A program made the translations under genes and the position numbers. A model generated the notes under the pieces. It searched no databases. It was not told the origin of the DNA and saw nothing but the letters and a program-made list of their open reading frames with translations. A DNA stretch of 22,923 nt from Phycisphaerae bacterium SM23_33 (GTDB lineage Bacteria > Planctomycetota > Phycisphaerae > SM23-33): contig LJUF01000006.1 of the NCBI GenBank assembly GCA_001303665.1, positions 1 through 22,923 on the forward strand, read 5' to 3'. Of this stretch, positions 14,571-21,594 are shown in pieces (positions within the stretch are counted from its first letter, which is position 1; each line of letters begins with the position of its first letter).

Positions 14571-15335
14571 ATGGACGAGCCCGTTCTGCGAGCGCTGCTG
14601 AAGGCGGTTCGGGACGGGGCGACCGACGTGGAGCAGGCCCTGCAGGAGCTGCGCCGGCTTCCGTTCGAGCAGCTGGGCTTTGCCACGGTGGATCATCACC
14701 GCGCCATCCGCTGCGGCTTCCCGGAGGTGATCTTCTGTCCGGGTAAGACGCCCGAGCAAGTGGCCGCCGTCTTCGCCAAGCTGGCGGAGGGCGGCGGCAA
14801 CGTCCTGGCCACCCGGGCCGACGCCGACGTCCACCGGGCCGTCGCCGAGCGGCTGCCCGAAGCCCGGTATCACGAAGCCGCCCGGGCCATCACGCTGCGA
14901 CAGGCTCCTTCCGAAGGGCCGGCGGGGCACATCGCCTTGGTCGCCGCCGGCACCAGCGACCTGCCGGTGGCCGAGGAGGCCCGCGTTACCGCCGAGATCA
15001 TGGACCAGCGCGTCAGCACCCACTACGACGTGGGGGTGGCGGGCATCCACCGGCTGGTGGGGGCGATGGAGGACCTCCAGCAGGCCAAGGCCGTCATCGT
15101 GGTGGCGGGGATGGAAGGGGCCCTGGCCAGCGTGGTCGGCGGGCTGGTGGCCGTGCCGGTCATCGCCGTGCCCACCTCGGTCGGATACGGGGCCAGCTTC
15201 GGCGGGCTGTCGGCCCTGCTGACGATGCTGAACTCCTGCACCGCCGGGGTGTCGGTGGTGAACATCGACAACGGCTTCGCCGCCGGCTACATCGCCGCCA
15301 TGATCAACCGGCTGGCGGTGGCGGCGGCGAAGTGA
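14571..15335 (+). CDS. larB: Nickel pincer cofactor biosynthesis protein LarB
   Basis: This 254-residue protein has the LarB layout. An N-terminal helical region includes LGFATVDHHRAIRCGFPEVIF, then a PurE-like AIR carboxylase domain from about residue 120, with AGTSDLPVAEEA, YDVGVAGIHRL and VAVPTSVGYGASFGG. LarB carboxylates and hydrolyses nicotinic acid adenine dinucleotide to start the nickel-pincer nucleotide cofactor used by lactate racemase and relatives. larC and larE are not in this window. PurE is excluded because of the extra N-terminal region and the LarB-type motifs. The next gene acts on NAD(P)HX. The start is the only ATG fitting the homology and lacks a Shine-Dalgarno sequence. 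Confidence 0.9.
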   Translation: MDEPVLRALLKAVRDGATDVEQALQELRRLPFEQLGFATVDHHRAIRCGFPEVIFCPGKTPEQVAAVFAKLAEGGGNVLATRADADVHRAVAERLPEARYHEAARAITLRQAPSEGPAGHIALVAAGTSDLPVAEEARVTAEIMDQRVSTHYDVGVAGIHRLVGAMEDLQQAKAVIVVAGMEGALASVVGGLVAVPVIAVPTSVGYGASFGGLSALLTMLNSCTAGVSVVNIDNGFAAGYIAAMINRLAVAAAK

Positions 15336-15427
15336 CGCTTGGCCGGCGGCGTGGGATTCTCGAGTTTCGATTGCCGATCTGCGACGTATCCGGTGCAGAC
15401 ATGTCGGGCAGCGGAGCGCAGAAGACT

Positions 15428-16336
15428 ATGAAACCGGGCACTGCCAAGACAACGGAAAAGGTCAGCTCGTTGCCGGCGCTTGCGCCCCGGCGGCGCGACG
15501 CCCACAAGGGTGACTTCGGGCGGGTGCTGGTGGTGGGGGGCTCGCGGGGCATGATCGGGGCGCCGGCGTTGGCGGCCAACGCCGCCCTGCGCGGCGGGGC
15601 CGGCCTGGTGACGGTGGCCGCCCCCGAGCCGGTCCAGCTCACCGTGGCCTCGCTCTGCCCGTGCGCAACCTCCCTGCCGCTGGCGTGCGATGACTGCGGT
15701 GCCTTGGCGCCCGAGGCGATACGCCAGATGCTCGCCGCCGCCCAGGCCGCCGACGTGCTGGCCGTCGGGCCGGGAATGGGCACCTCGCCGGCGGCCGCCG
15801 CTCTGGTCCGGGCCGCCCTGGAGCAGGAAAAACCGCTGGTGCTCGACGCCGACGGGCTCAACAACCTCTGCGGCATCGAACGCTGGGCGGAGCTTCGCCG
15901 CTGCGCCGCGGTCCTCAGCCCGCACCCGGGCGAGTTTTCGCGGCTGATCGGCCTGGGCGTGGAAGAGATTCAAGCCGACCGCGAAGGCAAGGCCGTCGTC
16001 GCCGCCGCCGAGTGGGCTGGCCCGGCCGAGATACACGCGCCGCTGGTGGTCGCCCTCAAGGGCGCCGGCACCGTGGTCACCGACGGCCGGCGGGTGTTTG
16101 TCAACAGCACGGGCAACCCCGGGATGGCCAGCGGCGGAGCCGGCGACGTGCTCACCGGGCTGATCGCCGCCCTCGTGGGGCAGGGCCTGGAGCCTTTCGA
16201 CGCCGCCTGCCTGGGCGTGCACGTGCACGGCCTGGCCGGGGACCTGGCCGCCGACGAACTGGGCCAGGTGCCCATGATCGCCTCCGACCTGATTGACTTC
16301 CTGCCCGAGGCCTTCGAGGAAGTCGGAACGGAATAA
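15428..16336 (+). CDS. nnrD: ADP/ATP-dependent NAD(P)H-hydrate dehydratase
   Basis: This 302-residue ribokinase-fold enzyme repairs hydrated NAD(P)H (NADHX, NADPHX) by nucleotide-driven dehydration. Family motifs are HKGDFGRVLVVGGSRGMIGA (about 26-45), VGPGMG, VLDADGLN, LSPHPGEFSRL and the signature GNPGMASGGAGDVLTG near 235-250. It lacks the NnrE epimerase domain that is fused at the N-terminus in many bacteria, so the epimerase must be separate or absent. ATG 15428 is preferred over an upstream GTG (15332) overlapping larB, because GGAG lies about 10 nt before it and the family begins near there. It is 92 nt downstream of larB and probably cotranscribed. Confidence 0.9.
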   Translation: MKPGTAKTTEKVSSLPALAPRRRDAHKGDFGRVLVVGGSRGMIGAPALAANAALRGGAGLVTVAAPEPVQLTVASLCPCATSLPLACDDCGALAPEAIRQMLAAAQAADVLAVGPGMGTSPAAAALVRAALEQEKPLVLDADGLNNLCGIERWAELRRCAAVLSPHPGEFSRLIGLGVEEIQADREGKAVVAAAEWAGPAEIHAPLVVALKGAGTVVTDGRRVFVNSTGNPGMASGGAGDVLTGLIAALVGQGLEPFDAACLGVHVHGLAGDLAADELGQVPMIASDLIDFLPEAFEEVGTE

Positions 16337-16339
16337 CCC

Positions 16340-16370
16340 AGGCCCGGGCATGGGCATGGGCGGGCCTTTA
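16340..16370 (+). terminator. Intrinsic terminator after nnrD
   Basis: AGGCCCG (16340-16346) pairs with CGGGCCT (16361-16367) around a 14-nt loop containing two GGGCAT-like repeats, followed by TTAT. It begins 4 nt after the nnrD stop codon. Confidence 0.5.
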
Positions 16371-16419
16371 TCCCACGTTGACGCCCGGAACCGGCCGTTG
16401 CCGTCGTAGCGCAACCAGC

Positions 16420-16448
16420 TTGACACTCCGGCCGGCGGCTCCTACCAT
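16420..16448 (+). promoter_or_regulatory. Sigma70 promoter of the B12-type importer operon
   Basis: A consensus TTGACA (16420-16425) and TACCAT (16443-16448) are separated by exactly 17 nt. The leader would be only about 30 nt, too short to hold a cobalamin riboswitch. Confidence 0.65.
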
Positions 16449-16484
16449 CGCGCGGCTTGAAGCGTCTTCTTCGGAGCCCCATTT

Positions 16485-17351
16485 GTGAAACGAGTCTTCA
16501 CTTTTATCCTGGCGGCGCTGCTGGTTGGGGCCGGGTGCAGGCGGCAGCCTTCGCCCCCGCCCGGGCCGCGGCCGCGGGTGGTGAGCTTTTCCCCGGCCCT
16601 TACCGACATCGTCTTCGACATGGGGCTGGGGGGCCACGTCGTCGGCGTGACGAACTACTGCGTTCTCCCACCGGGCCAGACCCGCCCGGCCCTTGGCGAC
16701 CGCATCAACGTAAGCCTTGAGGCCATCCTGTCGGTCGAGCCGGACGTGCTGCTGATCCAGCAGGACCCTGGCAGCTTGGCGGCCTTGCGGGAGGTCAATC
16801 CCAAGATCCGGATCGTGAGCTTCCAGATCGAGACCCTCCAGGACATCATCTCGGCGGTGGATGGGATCGGCCAGGCCCTGGGAAAGCAGCAGCAGGCGGA
16901 GCAGTTCAAGCAGCGCTTCCTGGGGCGGCTGGAGTCGGTCCGCCGCCGGCAGGGCGGCGGCTCCAGGCCGCGGGTGCTGTTCGTGCTCGGCTACGGGACG
17001 CCGGTGGTCGCCCGGGACAGGAACTTCATTCACGACCTGATCGAGCTGGCCGGCGGGGCCAATGCCGGCGCCGAGATCCGGGGCCTCCAGCGGTGGCAGC
17101 AGGTGCCGCTGGAGAGCATCCTGGCGGCGGCCCCGGATGTGCTGATCTGTCAGGTCGAGCCCGCCCAGGAGGCGGCGGCCAGGAAGTTCTGGCTGGACAT
17201 GCAGGACCTGCCGGCTGCCCGGAGCGGGCGGGTCTTCATCGTTACCGACCGGCGCTGGAGCATTCCCTCGACCCGCGTGGCCGAGCTGGCCGAGAAGATG
17301 TGGGAGATGCTTCACGCCGCCTCCAAGGGCGCGGGGGGCGGCGATGGCTGA
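16485..17351 (+). CDS. ABC transporter substrate-binding lipoprotein, BtuF-like
   Basis: This 288-residue protein has a signal peptide with a lipobox-like LVGAGC (Cys18), so it is probably lipid-anchored in the periplasm. The rest is a cluster A-II (helical-backbone) binding protein: RVVSFSPALTDIVFDMGLGG, then VVGVTNYCVLPPG, which resembles the BtuF-type VGVTxYC motif, and later SVEPDVLLIQQ. It would deliver corrinoid, or less likely a siderophore or haem, to the permease encoded next. The start is GTG 16485; the spacer upstream contains GGAG at about 16473. Its stop overlaps the permease start by 8 nt. The B12 assignment rests on the motif and the nearby cobalamin riboswitch. Confidence 0.8.
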   Translation: MKRVFTFILAALLVGAGCRRQPSPPPGPRPRVVSFSPALTDIVFDMGLGGHVVGVTNYCVLPPGQTRPALGDRINVSLEAILSVEPDVLLIQQDPGSLAALREVNPKIRIVSFQIETLQDIISAVDGIGQALGKQQQAEQFKQRFLGRLESVRRRQGGGSRPRVLFVLGYGTPVVARDRNFIHDLIELAGGANAGAEIRGLQRWQQVPLESILAAAPDVLICQVEPAQEAAARKFWLDMQDLPAARSGRVFIVTDRRWSIPSTRVAELAEKMWEMLHAASKGAGGGDG

Positions 17352-18345
17352 CCGGCCCGCCCAGCCCGCCGCCGTCACCGGGTGGATGCTGCTGCTGTAC
17401 CTGCTGGGCGGCGTGATCCTGGCCCTTGCCGTGGCCGGCGTGTGCAGCCTTTTTGGCCAGGTCGACCTCGACCAACAGGTCTGGCGGATGCGGCTGTTCC
17501 ACTTGGCCGCGGCGGCGGCGGTCGGCGCCGCCCTGGCGGCGGGCGGCGCCGCCCTTCAAGGCCTGCTGAAAAACCCCCTGGCTGAGCCGTACATCCTCGG
17601 CATCTCCAGCGGGGCCGGCGTGGGGGTGCTTCTGGGCTTGGCCGCCGGGGCGGCCTGGGCCGGCCTGACCTGGGCCACCACCCCGGTGCTGGCACTGGCG
17701 GGGGCGCTGCTGACCTGTGCGGTGGTGTACGGGATTGCCCAGCACCGCGGCCGGCTGAACCCCTATTCGCTGATCCTGGCCGGCGTCATCGTCAATGCCT
17801 TCAACGGGGCGGTCATGCTGTCCATTTACCTGTTCGTGGACCCCTATCGGATCGCCGACTTCGCCCGCTGGGCGATGGGCAACATCCGTTACGACACCAG
17901 CCTGGCCCTGCTGGTGATCTGTGGCGCGTGCGTGCTCACCGGCTGGTTCGTGCTTTTCCTTCGCGCCGGGGCCCTCAACACCCTGGGGCTGGGCGATGAA
18001 GTGGCCGCCACCACCGGCGTGGCGGTCAACCGGCTGAGGATCGAAACGTTCGTCTTCGTCGGCCTGATGACCGCTGCGGCCGTGGCCCTCGCCGGGCCGG
18101 TGGGGTTCCTCGGCCTGATTGTCCCCCACATCTGCCGCATGGCGGTTGGGCCCGACCACCGCCGGCTGGTGATCCTGGCCGGCTTTGCCGGGGCGATCTT
18201 CCTCATGGTTGTGGACACGCTGTGCCGCACCGTCGGCCCGGCCGTGGGCGTGGGCACCGTCCCGGTGGGCATCATCACCGCCCTGCTGGGCGGGCCGTTC
18301 TTCATCTGGCTGCTGCGCCGCAGATTCGCAGAGGCGTCCGCGTGA
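17344..18345 (+). CDS. FecCD/BtuC-type ABC transporter permease
   Basis: This 333-residue inner-membrane protein has about ten helices and is a member of the FecCD family. Typical segments are AGGAALQGLLKNPLAEPYILGI (split here by the family as GxxxQxxxxNPLAxP), ISSGAGVGVLLGL, the coupling region GDEVAATTGVAVNRLR, and VGFLGLIVPHICRMAVGPDH. It pairs with the ATPase encoded downstream to import the ligand carried by the BtuF-like protein. ATG 17344 overlaps the upstream stop by 8 nt, indicating translational coupling. Substrate class (B12 versus siderophore or haem) cannot be settled from the permease alone. Confidence 0.9.
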   Translation: MADRPAQPAAVTGWMLLLYLLGGVILALAVAGVCSLFGQVDLDQQVWRMRLFHLAAAAAVGAALAAGGAALQGLLKNPLAEPYILGISSGAGVGVLLGLAAGAAWAGLTWATTPVLALAGALLTCAVVYGIAQHRGRLNPYSLILAGVIVNAFNGAVMLSIYLFVDPYRIADFARWAMGNIRYDTSLALLVICGACVLTGWFVLFLRAGALNTLGLGDEVAATTGVAVNRLRIETFVFVGLMTAAAVALAGPVGFLGLIVPHICRMAVGPDHRRLVILAGFAGAIFLMVVDTLCRTVGPAVGVGTVPVGIITALLGGPFFIWLLRRRFAEASA

Positions 18346-19127
18346 GCCACGAGGCCCAAATCCTGGAGGTGGCAGAGCTGTCTTTCGAGTATCGCCCGGG
18401 CGCGCCCGTGCTGCGGGGCGTGAGCCTGGCCGCCGCCACCGGCAAGCTTCTGTGCATCCTCGGCCCCAACGGCTCGGGCAAGACCACACTGCTGCGGTGC
18501 ATGATGGGGACGCTCCGCCCCGGCGGGGGCTGGGTGGGGCTGAACAAGCGGCCGCTGAGGGAACACTCCCGCCGGGGGCTGGCCAGGCTCATCGCCTATG
18601 TGCCGCAGTTTCCCGCCTCGGCCTTTGCCTTCAGCGTCCGCGAGATCGTGCTGATGGGGCGGTTTGCACAGATGGGCATGCTGGGCCTGGCCGCCGGCCA
18701 GGACCGGGCCGTCGCCCGCCAGGCCATGATTATGACCGAGACCCTCCAATTCGCCGACCGCACCCTGGAGGAGCTGAGCGGCGGGGAGGCCCAGCGGGTG
18801 ATGATCGCCCGCGCCCTGGCCCAGCAGCCCAGGGTGCTGCTGCTGGATGAGCCCACCAGCCACCTGGACATCAAGAATCAGTTGGCCATCTACCGTATGA
18901 TGGTTCGGCTGGCGCACGACTGGCCCATGGCGGTGGTCTGCGTCAGCCACGACGTCAACCTCGCCGCCCGCTTCGCCGACGAGCTGGTGCTGATGCGGGA
19001 CGGTCGGGTGGTGGCCGGCGGCCCGCCGGCGGAGGTCATCCGCGCCGATGTGCTCCGGGAGACCTACAGCGTTGAGGTGAGCCTGGTGGACGCCGGCTCC
19101 GGCGTGCCCATCGTCGTGGCGCAGTAG
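18342..19127 (+). CDS. ABC transporter ATP-binding protein, BtuD/FecE-like
   Basis: This 261-residue cytoplasmic ATPase has the full ABC set: Walker A GPNGSGKTT (about residues 42-50), Q-loop in YVPQFPASAF, signature LSGGEAQR, Walker B VLLLDEPTSHLD and the switch His in CVSHDVNLAARF. It energises import through the FecCD-type permease. The GTG start at 18342 overlaps the permease TGA in a GTGA arrangement, so the two are translationally coupled. The C-terminal extension after DGRVVAGGPPAEVI is typical of FecE/BtuD-type proteins. ribF begins 31 nt downstream on the same strand. Confidence 0.92.
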   Translation: MSHEAQILEVAELSFEYRPGAPVLRGVSLAAATGKLLCILGPNGSGKTTLLRCMMGTLRPGGGWVGLNKRPLREHSRRGLARLIAYVPQFPASAFAFSVREIVLMGRFAQMGMLGLAAGQDRAVARQAMIMTETLQFADRTLEELSGGEAQRVMIARALAQQPRVLLLDEPTSHLDIKNQLAIYRMMVRLAHDWPMAVVCVSHDVNLAARFADELVLMRDGRVVAGGPPAEVIRADVLRETYSVEVSLVDAGSGVPIVVAQ

Positions 19128-19158
19128 CGTCGCCCTGCCGGGTAAGAGGTTCGAGCCG

Positions 19159-20100
19159 ATGAGTGTGCAGGTCATCGAGGGATTCGAAAACCTGCCGGCC
19201 TCCGCGCGGGGGTGCGTGCTGGCCGTCGGCAACTTTGACGGCTTCCACCTCGGCCACCGGGAGATCCTGCGGACGGCCCGCCGCCTGGCCGACGGGGCGG
19301 GCGCGCCGCTGGTCGTGGTCGCCTTCGACCCGCCGCCGGCGGCGCTGCTGGCGCCCGACCGGCCGGTCCAGGTTCTGTTGCCCAAGGAGGTGAAATACCG
19401 CCTGCTGGGCCAGCACGGGGCCGACGCGGTCGTGGTAATCGCCACCACGCGGGAGTTCCTCCACAGCAGCCCCGAGGCCTTCGTCCGCGATGTTCTGGTC
19501 GGCCGGTTCGCCGCGCGGCACGTCGTGGAGGGCGAGAACTTTTTCTTCGGCAGGGACCGGGCCGGCGACATCCAGACCCTGCGGCGGATGGCAAAGGAAG
19601 GCGGCTTCGAGGTGACCGCGGTGCCGCCGGTCTCGCTGAAACTGGCCGGCCGGGGTCGGGTGCAGGTCTCTAGCTCGCTGGTCCGGGAGCTGGTCCTTTC
19701 CGGGGACGTGGCCGCCGCCGGGCGGTGCCTGGGGCGGCCCTACGCGCTGCACGGGCGGGTGGTCGGCGGCGAGCGCCGCGGCCGCTTGCTGACGTTCCCG
19801 ACGGCCAACGTCGAGCCGGCCGGCGTCATCGCCCCCGCCGACGGCGTCTACGCCGCCCGCGCCGAGCTGGGAGGAAAGACCTATCCCTCGGCGGTCTCCA
19901 TCGGCGACAAGCCCACCTTCGGCCCGGCCCAGCGGTGCATTGAGGCCAACCTCATCGACGCCGCCGGGGATTTCTACGACCAGCCCATCACGCTGGTTTT
20001 CCTTCGGAGGCTGCGCGACCAGATCAGGTTCCCCGATGCTGAGTCCCTGCGCGCCCAGATAGCAAAGGACGTCGAACGTGTGCGCGAACTGTGCCGGTAA
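19159..20100 (+). CDS. ribF: Bifunctional riboflavin kinase/FAD synthetase
   Basis: This 313-residue protein converts riboflavin to FMN and then FAD in the cytoplasm. The N-terminal adenylyltransferase domain has GNFDGFHLGH (residues 24-33), EGENFFFGRDRAGD and VSSSLVREL, equivalent to the family ISSTxIR motif. The C-terminal riboflavin kinase domain has GERRGRLLTFPTAN and ends with the usual LRDQIRF-xxxESLRAQI pattern. The length is normal. GAGG precedes the ATG. In many bacteria ribF is near truB and rbfA; here it follows a B12-type importer by 31 nt and overlaps the next gene by 23 nt, so it probably shares the transporter transcript. Confidence 0.95.
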   Translation: MSVQVIEGFENLPASARGCVLAVGNFDGFHLGHREILRTARRLADGAGAPLVVVAFDPPPAALLAPDRPVQVLLPKEVKYRLLGQHGADAVVVIATTREFLHSSPEAFVRDVLVGRFAARHVVEGENFFFGRDRAGDIQTLRRMAKEGGFEVTAVPPVSLKLAGRGRVQVSSSLVRELVLSGDVAAAGRCLGRPYALHGRVVGGERRGRLLTFPTANVEPAGVIAPADGVYAARAELGGKTYPSAVSIGDKPTFGPAQRCIEANLIDAAGDFYDQPITLVFLRRLRDQIRFPDAESLRAQIAKDVERVRELCR

Positions 20101-21109
20101 AAGCGGCGCGGCCCGCCAAGGGTCGTCCGACCGCGCCGCCGTCGCCGAGGCCCTGAGCCGCTGCTCCCGGCTGCTGGTGACGACGCACGCCCGCCCGGAC
20201 GGAGACGGCCTGGGCTCGATGCTCGCGCTGCACCTGGCCGCGGCCGGAGCCGGCAAGGACAGCACTATGCTGGTCCCCGATGCGATTCCGCTGAGGTACG
20301 CCTTCCTGTTCGAGCCGCAGCAGCCCGCTCCGGCCGAGCGCTTCGTCGAGTTGGCCGACCGGGCGGACCTGGTGGTCGTGGTGGACACCTGTGCCGCCGC
20401 CCAGCTCGAGCCCATCGCCCAGCATGTCCAGCCCCGCCGCGACAAGCTGGTGGTGATCGACCACCACATCACGGCTGACGACGTGGCCGCGACGGTCTGG
20501 CGCGACGAATCGGCCGCGGCCGTCGGCGTGATGCTGGCCGAGCTGCTGGAGGAGATGTCCTGGCCGATCGGCCCGGCGGCGGCAGAGGCCCTGATGACCG
20601 CCGTCTGCACCGACACCGGCTGGCTGCACTATCCCAATACCGACGCCCGGGCCCTGGCCGCCGTGGGCAAGCTCATCCAGGCCGGCGCCCGGCCCGACGT
20701 CTTGTACGCCAGGATCTACCAGGGCGACCGGCCGCAGCGCTTCCGGCTGCTGGCGGCGGCGATGAGCTCGCTGGAGCTTCACGCCGACGGCCGGCTGGCC
20801 GTGATTACCCTCACCGGCGAGGACTTCGCCCGCACCGGCGCTCGGCCGGACGAGACCGAGGACATCGTCAACGAGCCGATGCGGATCGGCACCGTGGAGG
20901 TCTGTGGCCTGCTGGTCGCCCAGGCCGACGGGGTGACGCGGGTGAGCCTCCGCAGCCGCCGCCAGGTGGACGTCGCTGCCATCGCCGGCCGCTTCGGCGG
21001 CGGGGGGCATGCCCGGGCGGCCGGATATCGCGACAAAGACGCCATTCCCGGTGCCGCCCGGCGTCTCATCGCTGCCTGCACCCAGGCCCTGAGTCGCACC
21101 CAAGGCTAG
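20078..21109 (+). CDS. DHH-family phosphoesterase, NrnA-like oligoribonuclease
   Basis: This 343-residue cytoplasmic enzyme has a DHH domain with THARPDGDGLGS (residues 36-47), VVVVDT (Asp103), VIDHH (126-130) and CTDTGWLHYPNT. A DHHA1 domain follows, with the substrate-binding loop GGGGHARAAG near residue 310. NrnA-type proteins degrade nanoRNA and may dephosphorylate pAp; c-di-AMP phosphodiesterases are a related alternative but usually carry PAS/GGDEF domains, absent here. The GTG start at 20078 lies inside the ribF 3' end with AAAGGA about 9 nt upstream. It is probably the last gene of the transporter operon. Confidence 0.88.
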   Translation: MCANCAGKSGAARQGSSDRAAVAEALSRCSRLLVTTHARPDGDGLGSMLALHLAAAGAGKDSTMLVPDAIPLRYAFLFEPQQPAPAERFVELADRADLVVVVDTCAAAQLEPIAQHVQPRRDKLVVIDHHITADDVAATVWRDESAAAVGVMLAELLEEMSWPIGPAAAEALMTAVCTDTGWLHYPNTDARALAAVGKLIQAGARPDVLYARIYQGDRPQRFRLLAAAMSSLELHADGRLAVITLTGEDFARTGARPDETEDIVNEPMRIGTVEVCGLLVAQADGVTRVSLRSRRQVDVAAIAGRFGGGGHARAAGYRDKDAIPGAARRLIAACTQALSRTQG

Positions 21110-21145
21110 CCCGGAACATTTTTCGCAATTCTTGCCGCCGCCTGC

Positions 21146-21174
21146 TTGACAGGCACGTGCGCCTGTCCTACCCT
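21146..21174 (+). promoter_or_regulatory. Sigma70 promoter of the riboswitch transcript
   Basis: TTGACA (21146-21151) and TACCCT (21169-21174) are separated by exactly 17 nt. Transcription would start near 21181, at the 5' edge of the riboswitch. The same architecture (TTGACA, 17 nt, TACC-T) drives the importer operon at 16420. Confidence 0.7.
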
Positions 21175-21181
21175 CGAGGCT

Positions 21182-21455
21182 GTCACAGGTGGCCCGAGCG
21201 GGCCTAAGAGGGAAGGCCGTGAAAATCGGCCGCGGACGCGCCGCTGTGACCGGCGACGACCGCCGCACGGGGCTGCCCGCGTCAAGCAGGGCGCGGGTCG
21301 GCCTCGGTCAAGCCACTGTTCCGACGCGGGGTCGGGATGGGAAGGCGCGGCGGGAGGATGAGGCCTCCAGACGCGGGGCACCGCATGTGGAGCCTTGAGA
21401 GCCGGGAGCCAGAAGACCTGCCTGTGGCGAACATACAGTCGTGTCCTCGCGACTG
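21182..21455 (+). ncRNA. Cobalamin (adenosylcobalamin-type) riboswitch
   Basis: Conserved elements appear in the expected order. GGGAAGGCCGTGAAAATCGG (from about 21210) and CGCCGCTGTGACCGG correspond to the 5' core. AAGCCACTG (about 21310-21318) and the later GGGAAGGCG match the second conserved block. The B12 box AGCCAGAAGACCTGCC is at 21407-21422. A hairpin follows, CAGTCG (21436-21441) with CGACTG (21450-21455), in the position of the P13 stem whose loop can kiss L5. Ligand selectivity (adenosyl- versus methyl/hydroxocobalamin) cannot be judged by eye. Confidence 0.93.
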
Positions 21456-21515
21456 GGGCACACGGGCACTGAAAGCGGTCTTCTGACCCCGGACGAGCTT
21501 CCCAGCCCGGTTCTC
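21397..21515 (+). promoter_or_regulatory. Antiterminator helix of the riboswitch
   Basis: Two nested helices can form instead of the ligand-bound fold. GAGAGCCGGG (21397-21406) pairs with CCCGGTTCTC (21506-21515), with one G-U pair. CAGAAGACC inside the B12 box (21410-21418) pairs with GGTCTTCTG (21477-21485). The outer helix uses the left arm of the terminator, so this fold and the terminator exclude each other. Confidence 0.6.
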
Positions 21516-21537
21516 CAAGGCGAGGACCGGGCTTTTT
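21504..21537 (+). terminator. Riboswitch-controlled intrinsic terminator
   Basis: AGCCCGGTTCTC (21504-21515) pairs with GAGGACCGGGCT (21522-21533), 12 bp with one G-U pair and a 6-nt loop, followed by a run of five T (21533-21537). It ends 57 nt before the next ATG and should stop transcription when cobalamin is bound. Confidence 0.85.
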
Positions 21538-21594
21538 CGTTGCTGCAAGGGGTCGGGCCTCACGCGAATTGGGGCCGCAGCAGGAGGGCGGACC

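Larger units (their letters stand above)
21110..21594 (+). other. 485-nt regulatory intergenic region
   Basis: The entire gap is accounted for by a promoter (21146-21174), a cobalamin riboswitch (about 21182-21455), an antiterminator/terminator pair (to 21537) and a strong Shine-Dalgarno AGGAGG (21582-21587). Short open frames inside it are artefacts of structured RNA. Confidence 0.8.

Noticed and set aside
13308..15335. Long plus-strand frame apparently fusing 13308-14570 to larB
   Set aside because: The first part is antisense to the M42 gene and has shadow composition. LarB begins at ATG 14571, where homology starts and a -10 box precedes.
16337..16484. Cobalamin riboswitch before the BtuF-like gene
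   Set aside because: No B12 box or GCCACTG core is present, and the promoter at 16420-16448 leaves too short a leader.
19036..20616. 526-codon minus-strand open frame
   Set aside because: It is antisense to ribF and the DHH phosphoesterase gene and shows shadow composition without domains.
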